NCBI GenBank assembly: GCA_003254905.1
Contig: QANU01066119.1
Coordinates: 479,867-543,866 of the forward strand
Reading direction: 5' to 3'
Length of the DNA stretch: 64,000 nucleotides
Source: Nissolia schottii
Taxonomy: Eukaryota > Streptophyta > Magnoliopsida > Fabales > Fabaceae
Position numbers and translations under genes: made by a program. Below the pieces are notes generated by a model, which saw only the letters and a program-made list of their open reading frames with translations, made no database searches and was not told the DNA's origin. Positions 49,588 to 61,167 of this stretch are shown here, piece after piece (the first letter of the stretch is position 1; every line of letters begins with the position of its first letter).

Positions 49588-50680
49588 AAAGGAGAAGGAA
49601 GTCAAAAAAGAAAAGATGATAATCAAAGAAAAGTCGCTTCCTTACCCAAAAACTCCATCTAAACTTGACAGGGAAAGGCAATTTGCGAGGTTTATGGACA
49701 TTTTTAAAAGATTACAAATCAATATTCCATTTGCTGAAGCATTAGAGCAAATGCCTACCTATGCCAAGTTTATGAAGGAGTTGTTAACCAAAAAAAGGTA
49801 CCAAGAAGAGGAGGTTGTACATTTAGGAGAAAATTGTAGCGCGATCATCCAAAATTTCATACCACATAAACTAACAGATCCGGGTAGCGTTACAATTCTT
49901 GTTGTCATTGGAAATGTATCGGTGGGCAAGGCTCTAATTGATCTAGGAGCCAGTGTCAGCTTAATGCCACTCTCGATGATGAAGAGAATCGGTGGCATGG
50001 AGCTGAAGCCCACCCGAATGTCGCTACAGTTAGCAGACATATCAATCAAGTATCCACTGGGAGTAGCTGAAGATGTCCTAGTCAAAGTGAATAAGTTCCT
50101 AATCCCTGCTGACTTTGTAGTGATCGACATTTCCGAAGACGCCGAAGTTCCTCTCATTTTGGGCAGGCCATTCATGAGAACGGCAAAAATGGGCATAGAT
50201 ATGGATGAGGGGAAACTCAAGATCAAGGTTCATGATGACGAAGTACAATTTGATATCTTTGAGGCCCTACATCCAAAGGACAAAGGACAGTGTTTTCAAA
50301 TAGATCTCCTCGAGGAAGCTATAGCAGATGTCGAACAAAAACCTCAAGAAGTAGACCCTCTGGAGATGGCACTAATAAATAGTCCAGCCCAGTTCACTGA
50401 GGAGGAGGAGGCCGAAATAGAAGCCTTTCTGATGAGTTTGGAAGCAACACCTACCGTCCCTCACGAGCAAGAAGCACGAGAGGAAATCCGGAGAGAAGCT
50501 GATAAAAAAACAGAAGGTAAGAAACCGGAACTCAAAACTTTACCTCCTAACTTAAAATATGTCTTTTTGCAGGAAAAGGAGGAAAAACCAGTAATCATCA
50601 GCAACTCGCTATCGCCGCAAGAAGAAGAACAAGTGATTAAAGTCTTGAAGGAGAATCAACAAGCCTTGGGATGGACCTAG
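49588..50680 (+). pseudogene. Protease part of the inner element pol
   Basis: After the solo LTR the reading frame resumes with KEKEVKKEKMIIKEKSLPYP and runs 360 codons without a stop. The aspartic protease centre is ALIDLGASVSLMPLS, where the usual D-T/S-G is D-L-G-A-S: the Athila pattern has DLGAS. Later VPLILGRPFMRTAK is the conserved flap/terminal motif of retropepsins. The ORF ends at TAG 50678 in GWT*, where a one-base deletion has shifted into the RT frame (ADLKGIS). The lysine-rich start belongs to the gag tail. Confidence 0.85.
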
Positions 50681-51558
50681 CTGATCTCAAAGGCATCAGT
50701 CCCTCTTATTGCATGCATAAGATCCTGCTGGAAGATAATCACAAGCCCGTGAGACAACCTCAAAGGAGGTTGAATCCTACAATGAAGGAGGTGGTCCGAA
50801 AAGAGGTAGTGAAACTACTTGATGCAGGTATGATCTACCCTATTTCTGATAGTCCTTGGGTAAGTCCTGTCCAGGTGGTTCCAAAGAAAGGCAGTATCAC
50901 TCTAATCTCAAATGATAAAAATGAACTAATCCCAACTAGGACTGTTACTAGTTGGCACATGTGCATAGATTACAGGCAGTTGAACAAGGCCACGAGGAAA
51001 GACCACTTCCTACTTCCCTTCATGGATCAAATGCTCGAACGGCTAGCAGGACAAGAATATTATTGCTTTTTGGATGGATATTCCGATTATAATCAGATTA
51101 CCGTCGTATCCTAAAGACCAAGAAAAAATCGCCTTTACATGTCCATTTAGCATCTTCACTTATAGGAAAATGCCTTTTGGATTGTGTAATGCACCAGCTA
51201 CTTTTCAAAGATGCATGCTTGCCATCTTTGCTGGTATGATTGAAAAGAGCTTGGAAACGATTTCTCGGTCTTTGGATCCTCATTTGATCACTGCTTGCAT
51301 AACCCGGATGCTGTGCTGAAACAATGTGTGGAAACAAACCTAGTTCTAAACTGGGAAAAATGCCACTTTATGGTTAAAGAAGGTGTTGTGCTTGGTCACA
51401 AGATCTCGGCCAGAGGCATAGAGGTGGATAGAGCCAAAATCGATGTTATCGAAAAGTTACCACCCCCAGTCAATGTCAAAAGAATCAGAAGTTTCCTAGG
51501 ACATGCAGGATTCTTCCAGAGATTCATCAAAGATTTCTCCAAAATTGCAAACCATTAA
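50681..51558 (+). pseudogene. Reverse transcriptase of the inner element, catalytic motif lost
   Basis: Motifs in order: KLLDAGMIYPISDSPWVSPV, MCIDYRQLNKATRKDHFLLP, YYCFLDGYSDYNQI, then a one-base shift near 51108, FTCPFSIFTYRKMPFGLCNA, and a second lesion near 51257. At that point relatives have a VFMDD-type catalytic box; here the sequence goes directly from KSLE to DFSVFGSSFDHCL-like codons in another frame, so part of the box is gone. [20 protein letters not shown] closes the domain. The enzyme is certainly inactive. Confidence 0.88.
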
Positions 51559-52118
51559 CCAACCTCCTAAATAAGGATACTCCTTTTAATTTTGATGATA
51601 ACTGTTTAATTACTTTTGAAAAATTAAAATCTAGTTTGACCATTGCTCCCATAATCACAGCACCTGATTGTAACAATGATTTTGAATTAATGTGCGATGC
51701 TAGTGATTATGCTGTGGGAGCTGTTTTAGGTCAAAGAAAAAATAAAGTGTTCCATGCAATACACTATGCTAGCAAGGTTTTGAATGATGCACAAATTAAT
51801 TATGCAACCACGGAAAAAGAATTGCTAGCCATAGTGTTTGCATTGGAAAAACTTAGGAGTTATTTAATTGGCTCAAAAGTAACAGTTTATACAGATCACG
51901 CAGCCATTAAATACCTCCTAACAAAGCCGGATAGTAAACCTCGACTACTACGGTGGATACTTTTGTTACAGGAATTTGATCTGGAGATCAAGGACAAGAG
52001 TGGAAAAGAAAATTTGGTAGCAGACCACCTGTCCAGATTAAATCACCCAGAGGTAACTACCAAGGAAGAAGAAATTGTAGAGGAATTCCCCGATGAAAAG
52101 CTGTTCCAAATCAATTAG
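51559..52118 (+). pseudogene. RNase H domain of the inner element
   Basis: RNase H degrades the RNA strand during cDNA synthesis. [18 protein letters not shown] (Asp), [17 protein letters not shown] (Glu) and [12 protein letters not shown] (Asp) give the expected catalytic acids, ending in [10 protein letters not shown]. This stretch from 51636 is uninterrupted, but it is out of frame with the RT part before it, and it terminates at 52118. Confidence 0.88.
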
Positions 52119-52136
52119 AGGCCACGGTTCGCTGAC

Positions 52137-53431
52137 ATGACCAATTATAAAGCAGTGGGCGTAATCCCTGAGGATTTGAGCTATCATCAGAAAAAGAAAT
52201 TTCTCAGGGATGCTACCTACTTCATCTGGGATGATCCTTACCTTTTCAAGATCGAAGCCGATGGATTGCTACGCCAATGCGTAGCAAATGAAGAGGCTAG
52301 TAGCATTCTCTGGCACTGCCATAATTCCCCTGTGGAGGCCACTACAATAGAGAGAGGACGGATGCTAAGGTCATCCAAGCAGGTTTTTATTGGCCCACCT
52401 TGTTTAAAGATGCATACACGCATGTAAAGAACTGCGATGCATGTCAGAAAATAGGTGGAGTAGGTAAAAGAAATGAAATGCCTCTTCAGAATATTATTGA
52501 AGTTGAAATCTTCGATTGCTGGGGCATAGATTTCATGGGCCCTTTTCCGTCATCATCTGGTAATGAGTATATTTTAGTTGCTGTTGAATATGTTTCTAAA
52601 TGGGTGGAAGCTTTGGCAACTCCCAAAGCTGATGGAAAAACAGTAATAAAATTTTTGAAAAAGAACATATTCACTCACTTTGGTACACCCAGAGTACTAA
52701 TCAGTGATGGTGGTACTCACTTTGTTAATGCACAACTAGCCAAAGCGTTAGAGCATTATGGGGTAAGACATAAGGTGGCATCACCTTATCATCCCCAAAC
52801 CAATGGTCAAGCTGAGGTTTCTAACCGAGATCTCAAGAGAATCCTTGAAAAAACAGTTTCAAGCTCAAGAAAGGATTGGTCTCAAAAGCTTGACGATGCT
52901 CTATGGGCTTATAGAATTGCATATAAAGCTCCAATAGGACTAACTAAAGCTCCAATAGGACTAACTCCTTTCCAGCTGGTTTATGGCAAATCATGTCATC
53001 TACCAATAGAATTGGAGCATAAGGCCTATTGGGCTTTAAAATTTATTAACTTTGATATAGGTTGTGCAGGTGAGAAAAGGAAGACCCAAATACACCAACT
53101 GGAGGAATTAAGGTTGCAGGCCTACAATTCAAACAAGCTCTACAAAGAAAGAATCAAGAGGTACCATGACCAAACAATCATGAAACAAAATTTCCGTCCA
53201 GGACAAAAGGTATTGTTATTTAATTCCAGGTTAAGACTGTTCCCTGGAAAATTGAGGACAAGATGGTCAGGACCCTTTGAGATCAAGGAAGTAAGGCCTT
53301 ACGGAGCTGTAGAATTGTGGGACCAAGATAAGAAAACAACTTGGTTGGTGAACAGACAGAGATTAAAACCTTACCTAGGGGAGGAAACAAAACAAGCTAC
53401 AGAGGTGCTCTACCTCGATGAACCACGCTAG
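52137..53431 (+). pseudogene. Integrase of the inner element, one frameshift and a 7-residue duplication
   Basis: Integrase joins cDNA to host DNA. The HHCC zinc finger is split by a frameshift near 52340: HCHNSP in one frame, CDACQK in the next. The core DDE acids appear as [18 protein letters not shown] and [13 protein letters not shown]. Residues KAPIGLT are repeated directly in [16 protein letters not shown] because of a 21-bp in-frame tandem duplication near 52926-52967. The C-terminal region [16 protein letters not shown] is the GPF/Y-type motif of gypsy integrases. Ends at TAG 53429. Confidence 0.9.
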
Positions 53432-54888
53432 AAAAAATCAAGCATCAAGCTAATGACATTAAACGAGCGCTTCCTGGGAGGCAACCTAGAGTTTTGAAAG
53501 TTTCTATTATTCTAGTAATATTAAGGATTAAACTCAAGAAGACCAAGACCATGATTCTTCAAGGAGGATGAGCCTCTATCTCCTCAAAACATTGAAGCAA
53601 GATGAAGTAGCCTAAACAACTGCCAAGAGACTACTTTAAAGAGGCTACTTCAACACATTCACCATAAACAGGGAGCATTTCTAATCTCTCTATCACCTTA
53701 ATTAATTTCCTTAGTTAGGATATTTTGTTTAAGACTTGTTGTTTAAAAACAAAGTAATAGTTTATTTTACTTAGGTTTAATACATGAACACATATATCAT
53801 GAATTGAATTGTTTCAGTATCCATAATAGGCCTTCGTGATTCATAGATACCATGAACATGTCATTGTGCATTTCTACTTGTTTGCATAAGCATAACCTTG
53901 AAGATGTTTTTAAATCAACGAAATTAACCCTAAACCCATGTGAGGGAGTGAGCCAAACACTTAGTGAGAAGAGAAAATCACCATTGTCTCTACACAATTG
54001 AATTTGTTTGAGTTTCTAATTTTGATCAATTGTATGGAAATAATAGGAGATGATCAAGGCATTTTGTTCTTTAGAATTTAAACCCACGTGGCCAAATAAG
54101 CTTACCTAACTAGAAATATCCTTTGCTACCCCATTTGAGCCTAACATGAGGAAATTCCCTGAGCCTTAAAAAGAAAAATAATGGCGTCCCTTAATTTCAA
54201 AATTAAGAGAGCATTTAAAGTTGGATTATGTGTAAAAGATCTAAGTCAGGGGGAGACAAGGATGGGTAACGTGGGGATGTAATGTACCCAAGATGAATTG
54301 AAAGAATAAAATCAAGAAAAGAAGAAAACATTTTATCCCAAAACAAAAAGAAGAAAAAGAAAAGGGATGGAGAAAAAGGAAAATAAAAGGGGTAAAAGAA
54401 ACAATGTTGGAAGAAAAGGCGACAATAGAAGTTTGGTTTACAATGCTCTCTTAATTGAAATTTTTGCATATCCAAAAAAACCAATTCTCTTTGTAACCTG
54501 GCCCCATTACAACCCTGAAAAGTCCTTTGTGATCCTTGCATGACCATACTTTTGTATTGAATGATGAGACAGGTAACAAATTTAAATTGTTGTGATTCAA
54601 TGGTGATAATGAGTGAAAACACTCACCCTAAACTGGCCCACTGGCCATTGAGCGACAAAGAACATTTCCTTAATGGACAAGACATTGGGTAGTGTGATTT
54701 GTTTATGGCATTCAAGTAGTTTTGCATATGACTTGTTCAAGTTCTTCTATGGTGTCTCACGGGTCTTAAGGCTCAGATTATCTGAAACATTTCAATTCAT
54801 TACCCGACTGTTCATAAGCATTGATCTCTTGTAAAATAATTCTATTACCTCTTGTTTGAGGACAAACAAGGTCTTAAGTCAGGGGGAG
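53432..54888 (+). other. Non-coding 3' region and polypurine tract of the inner element
   Basis: 1.45 kb between integrase and 3' LTR without env-like coding sequence. CGCTTCCTGGGAGGCAACC lies at 53468. The polypurine tract AAGTCAGGGGGAG occupies 54876-54888, just before the LTR. Part of 53800-54860 is found in inverted orientation in the outer element (56440-56900 and 44100-44850), showing the two are relatives. Confidence 0.85.
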
Positions 54889-56426
54889 TGATAAATGCCC
54901 AATCTACGCAATTTCCATCATTTAAAAAGGCATTTAGTTGCTTATGTTTTAACAAATTAACTAATGAATTCCCCATTTTTATAGGTTTTCTAATATATTT
55001 TGGAAGATGGATGCAAGCAAATTATTGAAGAATAATCCCATAGAAGAATGAAGAAAAGGGCAAAAGTGAAAAAAAAGCTTAAAAGAAGAATCTGGCGACA
55101 GGACCGCTCAACGAAGAACAACTAATCGCTCAGCGCCCAGGGCCATATCGCTCAGCGATAGTACCTTTATCGCTGAGCGATGGAGCGTCGGCAGCAACTT
55201 GCATGCGGCGCAATCATTGTGCCAGCTGGAGCCAGCCTGGCGCCGCCCTGAAATGCTGTCGAAGCATTTATTATTCCGCGTAAAAGTACAGCCGCTCAGC
55301 GATAAAACTGAAATCACTCAGCGGTTGTACCAAAATCGCTGAGCGAAGGCACCCAATTTCTGCCTATAAATAGGGGGAGGCCGAGGCATTTTGGGGCATC
55401 CATCCATTCCCTCATTCACCCATCACATTCCATACATTTTCCATATATTCTTAAGTTAGGGTTAGTTAGAAAGTTAGGGTTTAGAAGCTTTCCTTAACGG
55501 AAGTGCTGTCGGATTGCCAACAGTCGTGAATCGTGGTGGACGTGTAGAGGCACTTCACCACCCTGCTCAACCTACCATTGCTCTTAACCCTGTAAGTTTG
55601 TAATCTATCCATGACAATGGATAGCTAACTTCTTATTTGTTGGGATTTGATGCGCTGTATTGCTTAAATGTATCCGTTTTGACTTATGTTTATGATTCTA
55701 TGAAGTTCTATGATTTTAATGATTGATCTTGCACTTAATGCTAGTTTTTGTTTAGTGCTTTGATTCTTAACTTGAGACTTAATTGTTTAAGTGAAAGCCA
55801 TAATAAGTAAGTTATAAACCAAGTTAAGATCGAACTGCTATGCTTAAAGTTTAATATAATGTTTAAATGTTGTGGATGTAAGTTAGCATCATTTAATCTG
55901 ACCTAGATCAAATCATTTAGTTCTTAACCGCCATAACTGGAAACTAAGAACTAATCGCTAACACCTCCATTAACATCGAGGTACTTTGTTAAGTTCGTGC
56001 AATACATTTGACAACTTAATAAAGGAACTCGTGATCTTAACATGCTCTAACGAAATGATTAAGTTAAGAGCTGGTGGCGATAAAATCAAAAAAACTCATA
56101 GATCATATTAACTAAGTCACTGGTTACATTGAGATAATATTGCAATTCAAATCCCGACATGCTTCTCTACTTGCCTAAAACTTAAGATCATTATCGTTTA
56201 TATTTTATTTTAACTGCAATTGTTTGTCTTAATTTCCTCATCAAAAACCAAATCTCTTCCCATAGCTTAAAATAACTCAACTCAAAGATAATTGTTTTAA
56301 ACACAATCCCTGTGGATACGATTATACCCGTCTATACTGCAATTGGATTCCTCGTGAATCTGAAAGCTGTAAGAAGGATATATTAAATTGATGAGAGTGT
56401 GAAACTAGTGCAAAAAGCTTTCAACA
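54889..56426 (+). repeat. 3' LTR of the inner element
   Basis: 1538 bp, TGATAAATGCCC...TTTCAACA. TATAAATAGGGGG at about 55365 is the intact promoter form. Confidence 0.92.
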
Positions 56427-56431
56427 AGGCT

Positions 56432-57866
56432 CAAATGAGGTACCAAAGGATATTCCTAATCAAAGGTCGGTTTTATTTGGCCAAGTGGGTTTTAACTCTA
56501 ATGAACAGAATACCTTGATCATTTCCTATTATTTCCATACAATTTGTCAAGGTTAGAGACTCAAATAAATTCAATTGTGCAAAAATAATGGTGATTCTCT
56601 CTTTTTCTCGCTTAGTGTTTAGATTCACTCCTTCACAAAGGTTTGGTTTAAATTCCTTGATTTCAAAACACCTTCAAGGTTATGCTCATGCAAACAAGTA
56701 GATCGATGCATATTGACATGTTCATTGTATCTCTGTATGAATCACAAAGGTTTATTATGGATATTGAAACAATTCAATTCATGATTTGTTATATTTGTTC
56801 ATGTATCAATCTCAAGTAAAATAAACTAATACTCAGTATTGTTTTAAAACAAACAAGTCTTATGAACAAAAATAACCTAACTAAGAAAATTAATTAAGAT
56901 GCTAGAAAATTAAAATTGCTCCCTGTTTATGGTGAATGAGTTTCCTTGATGTAGCCTTCTTGCAGTGTGAGCTACTTTTGCTTCAATGTGTTGAGGAGAT
57001 AGAGACTCGTTTTCTCTGAAGAATCATGCTCTTCTTCCTCCCTGTCTGTCTAAAAATTGATTCTCTTTTTATACACTTCTTTGAAAAGGTTTTCTTGTTG
57101 CTTTGTGGCCTGCAAAACAATTAGAAATTCCTTTTCCAAGGACTAACATAGTAAGCATTAGAGAAATCGTATGATCAAATTCAAAAGATAATGTTTTCAT
57201 TTTGAATCTGTTGCAGACAGAATTTCCTGCATTGGCAGATAGAATTTCCCGCTTATGTGGTCAGAAGTTCCCACTATTGTGGTCAGAAATCCCCACAATG
57301 TTTTTGGATTCATACTAAAACATATGTTCTTTGTAATTTCTCAGCTTTGATCATAAGGTGCTTAGAAAGATTCTATGTTTCAAAATTTTCCATTTCTAAA
57401 CAACTAAGAATCTTGCTTTCAAATTAAATCATGGTGCATCTTTCTTAGACAATTGTTTGAAAGGTTTAAAAATCAGTCATTAGGTTTAAAATTAAAGTGC
57501 TTCAAGTTTAGCGTTGGTTAAAAAGATTAGCACTTTCGAATTTCAAACTCAATTACATGATTTAGGTAACCTTTACTTCCTAATTCAATTGGAAAACAGA
57601 ATGGTAAATTCGGTTTCAGGCCGCTAAGCTATAAAATGCTTTCGATGAGTGAATGTACCGCTGAGCGATACATGGATTCCGCTGAGCGGTTCCCTGAATT
57701 TGACTTGGTTCATTTCGAGTTTTAGCATTCTTTTTCACTATTTTCACAAAAAATTTATTCTAACACCTCAAAACTACTAAATTACTAAGAATAGTACACT
57801 CACAAACACTGGGTTGCCTCCCAGGAAGCGCTTGTTTTACGTCATTAGCTCGACGCCTATTTCTTT
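56432..57866 (-). other. Non-coding 3' region of the outer element, right of the insertion
   Basis: Matches the inner element's post-integrase sequence in inverted orientation at 56440-56900 and again at 57806-57850 (CCTCCCAGGAAGCGC). In between, 56930-57800 is AT-rich with CGCTGAGCG words at 57657-57685. No pol codons are found. Confidence 0.75.
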
Positions 57867-59089
57867 TTAGATCTCTTCTTCATCCTGCAGTCCCTTCCCT
57901 TGGCAGGAGTCTCTTGGATTGAATTCCGTATTTGCCGTGATAATTCCTTTTTTCAGCTCCGCCACATCATTTGCCAACTGCCCTATTTGTATCTCCAAAC
58001 TTCTTATGGTGTTTTCATTATTTTTCTGATTTAACATTGATTGATGCATGAATTGATTAAATGGTTCCTCCAGTTTGGAATTTTGATACACCGACTGTTA
58101 ATTCTGAAATGGTCTAGGTGGTTGGTACGGCGGTTGAGGAACTTTGCTACATGATGGTCCTGCTTCCTGCCTCCATGGCTGCTGAAGATTTTGTTGATTC
58201 GGTCCTCTTTGGTAGGGCCTTGGCTGGTTATCAAGGAAGTTGACGTTCTCTTCCCTGAAATGACAATTTATAGACGAGTGATCACCTAAACAAATATCAC
58301 ATAGGAATACCTGCTGCCTTTTTGCATCGCGAGCCTCCCTGATTTGTTTTGGCAGCTCATTTGAGGTCTTCTTCACCTCGTCAATTTGTTGTTGAAGTTG
58401 CTTGTTCTGGGATAAAATAGCATCATTTGCCCCTAATTCAAGCAAGCCTCCCTTCGGTCCTCTGTGGTACTGGCCTTGTTGATCCGTCAAGGCCATGGAA
58501 TCAATGATGGAAATGGCTTCCTCTGGTGTTTTGGACATAATCTGTCCACCGGCGGCTGCATCAAGCATCAGTTTGTGCTGTTGTTGGAGTCCATTGTGGA
58601 AGATGTGCACTTGTGTTTTGGCATCAAATTCGTGATTTGGACATCTCCACAGCATGGATTTGTATCTTTCCCAAGCCTCGCAGAGGCTTTCTCCAGGTGA
58701 CTGCACAAAAGTAGAAATGGCAGTTTTGAAATCCATATATTTTGAATCAGAGAAATACCTTGCACAGAACTTCTCTTCCAATTGATCCCAGTTTGACAAG
58801 ACATGTTGTGATTGGTCCAGCAACCACTCTTTAGCTTTTCCAATCAAAGTCAGGGGAAACATCCTTAAAAATATGGCCTCCTCGTCTGCTTCGGACATTC
58901 CTGAGGTTCCACAGAGTTCATAGAATTTTGTAAGATGAGCATAGGGATCCTCATGATCCAAACCTGCAAATGGGTTAGGATACATCAATTGAACAAGGCC
59001 AGGTTGCATCTGAGGTAACTTGTGTGTTCCAGTAATCTGGCTTATCTTTATTATGTTCCTAGGGATAAAGTTAACAAAACCCCTATTGG
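57867..59089 (-). pseudogene. Gag of the outer Athila-like element, one internal stop
   Basis: Read leftward, GFVNFIPRNII (near 59075) leads to MQPGLVQLMYPNPFAGLDHE and a gag domain of about 220 residues without a lesion. The zinc knuckle is CDICLGDHSSINC (CX2CX3HX4C) and the sequence PPYQPPRPFQN is followed by TAA at 58098. The same frame continues YQNSKLEEPFNQFMHQSMLN to a second stop at 57867. The N-terminal part is deleted at 59089, where gag sequence meets LTR sequence directly. One stop in about 400 codons means it is the better preserved gag of the two. Confidence 0.88.
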
Positions 59090-61167
59090 TTGAAAGCTTA
59101 ATTTGAAATTTTCAGTCGTTCAAAATAATATATCCTCCTTTACGGCTTTCAGATCCTTGAGGGCATGGTTATTAAACTCTCGAGTTAACTTGTAAACTCT
59201 TACGAGTTTACGATTTCACAACACAAAACGAGTTAACACTCATGTAAACTCTTTTTTGGTAAACTCATACGAGTTTAAGTAAACTCTCGATTTTACTAGC
59301 GAGTTTACGAGTTAAAATATACCTACGAGTTTACGAGTTTATCTCAAGATGTATGAATTTGGTAACTTTTTTAGATACTTAGTTGATTTTGTGTGTTTTA
59401 GACCATATTTATCGAGTTTACTAAGCCGATTTTATATATTTATCAAAATTGAGTTATGTTTTATCAAACTATAAAGTAATACATGTACATAATAAAGTAT
59501 GACATAACTAAGTGCCATGCATTAAGGTATATTTTATGATTTTTTTTATTTATTTTATTTTAAAGTTAACATTATTCAATGTCAATTAGGAATACAAAAT
59601 TTAATCTTGTTTAGTTCCTAATTATATTGCTTATAACATATATTTTTTTACATATGTAAACTCTTACGAGTTTACGAGTCGAGTTTACGATTCGAGTTTA
59701 CTGAGCCTTCACGAGTTTACTTAAACTCTCGAGTTTGACAACCTTGCTTGAGGGATCCAATTGCAGTATAGTCGGGTATAGTCGTATCCACAGGGAGTTG
59801 CAAAAATACCATTCTTGAGTTTAGTTAATTAAACAATGAAGTGAAGGATTTGGTAAATTGCTTGCTAGTTTTAAATAAGTAAATAAACAACATAAAAATA
59901 AATAGGCAACAAATCAGAGGTAGATCCGGAAGCTTGTTGGGACTTGAATCATATCAAAGTTTCATGCATCCATTTACTTAGTACACAGAATTCTCATTTC
60001 ATTGATTGCCCGCCACCAGTTCTTAACTTGTTCATCGCTTTCGCGCATGAAAAGTTCACAGATTTCCTTTGTTAAACTGTCACTCTCGCACACAAGCTTA
60101 ACAAAGTACGCCAGTGTTATTCTAGGTGTTAAAACGGCTAATCCTTTATTCCAGTTATGGTAACAAGAATTAGATGAAATGATTTAGTTCTAACCAATGA
60201 TTGTAACTTTTGTTCACAACATTTAAGTCTAGAATCTAGCTTATCATAGCAAGATTGATCTTAACTTGGTTATAACTTAATTAGTATAACTTTCGCTCAT
60301 ACAAGTAAGTCTCAAATCAAGAATCAAAACACTAAACAAAAGCTAGCATTAAGTATAAAATCATCCAAGTGAATCATAGAAACGGATAGATTCATATGCA
60401 AAAAGTTACATGGATACAATCATACTACAATACTCATCAAAATCCCAACAACAAGAGGATTAAAAATCCATCTTACAAGAGAATCTCAGAGGCAAGGTTT
60501 GGACGCTTACCATGACACGTTCTCACGCTATCATGACGGCAGCCGCCGAGCTTCCTCGATCTCCTGACTCCTTCACCGGCCTCCTCTTTGTTGATAAACT
60601 AACATAAGCTTTAAAGTACAAAAGAATGAAGTGTTTTGTGGGGGAAAGGGGGGTATGGGTATGGAATGAGATTAATGAATGGCACGACCTCCTCTATTTA
60701 TAGGCATCGCTCAACGGTTTGGGCACCACCGCTGAGCAATTTGGTTATTATCGCTGAGCAGCCATGAGTTATAGCTAAGCGGCTTGGCCATTCTTTGCGG
60801 CTGCTCGGCTGGCATAATTAATGTGACGGCTGACTTTGCAGGGGCGGTGCCGACATGTCAGGGTGGCGCCAGCTGGCGTCATAAATGCGCCGGCAGCAAG
60901 TGGCTTCGAGGGTACTACCGTTGAGCGGTACAGGGTACACCGCTGAGCGGTATGCTCGTCTGATTTGGTCTTTTCCTTCTTATTTCCTCTTTTGCCCTTT
61001 GCCCCATTCTTCAGGGATTATTCTTCAATTAATTATGCTTGCATCCATCTTTAATAATAGATTATAAAACCTACAAAAGTGGGGATTTTAGTTAGATAAT
61101 TCTTTAAAACATAAGCGAATGAGTGCCATTTTAATAGTTGAAAATTGTGTAAATTGGGCACTTATCA
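59090..61167 (-). repeat. Right LTR (5' LTR) of the outer element, containing a MITE
   Basis: The same LTR as 42508-44048, with TGATAAGTGCCC at 61167 (minus) and TTGAAAGC-side at 59090. Without the 583-bp MITE and its TSD it is close to 1.49 kb. The outermost 2-3 bp at the gag side are lost in the deletion. Confidence 0.85.
59164..59746. mobile_element. hAT-type MITE, 583 bp, in the right LTR
   Basis: Flanked by CTTGAGGG on both sides (59156-59163 and 59747-59754), and removing the insert plus one copy restores the LTR sequence seen at 42580. TIRs CATGGTTATTAAACTC and CAAGGTTGTCAAACTC (inverse of the right end) are degenerate. Both subterminal regions hold many copies of CGAGTTTAC/GTAAACTCG in both orientations. 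No ORF. An 8-bp TSD indicates the hAT superfamily. Confidence 0.88.

Larger units (their letters stand above)
44859..56426 (+). mobile_element. Inner Athila-like Ty3/gypsy retrotransposon, full length, 11.6 kb, defective
   Basis: LTRs 44859-46402 and 54889-56426, both TGATAAATGC...TTCAACA, flanked by AGGCT (44854-44858 and 56427-56431). PBS follows at 46407. Gag, protease, RT, RNase H, integrase are in Ty3/gypsy order. Every ORF carries at least one lesion, and a solo LTR sits between gag and protease. The protein sequences ([41 protein letters not shown]) are of the Athila lineage. There is no env-like ORF in the 1.45 kb after integrase. It inserted into the outer minus-strand relative. LTRs differ by point changes and indels, so it is not very recent. 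Confidence 0.95.
42508..61167 (-). mobile_element. Outer Athila-like Ty3/gypsy element, minus strand, gag only, split by an insertion
   Basis: Order read on the minus strand: right LTR (61167-59090), gag (59089-57867), non-coding 3' region (57866-56432), then after the inserted element 44853-44062, polypurine tract and left LTR (44048-42508). The sequences on both sides of the insertion join to the same order found inside the inserted element's own 3' region (GTTAGGCTCAAATG...), so this was one continuous element before. Protease, RT, RNase H and integrase are all absent: gag is followed within about 30 bp by the CGCTTCCTGGGAGGCAACC motif that normally follows integrase. The junction between LTR and gag has also lost the PBS. 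The outer flanks (GAATT left, AGTAT right) are not a matching TSD, so at least one end is rearranged. Confidence 0.8.

Noticed and set aside
49759-50226. 155-codon ORF on the minus strand
   Set aside because: Antisense shadow of the protease coding region.
54215-54622. Minus-strand ORF of 135 codons in the inner element's 3' region
   Set aside because: Low-complexity Phe/Leu/Ser-rich product without a domain, in a region that is non-coding in relatives. I do not regard it as an env-like gene.
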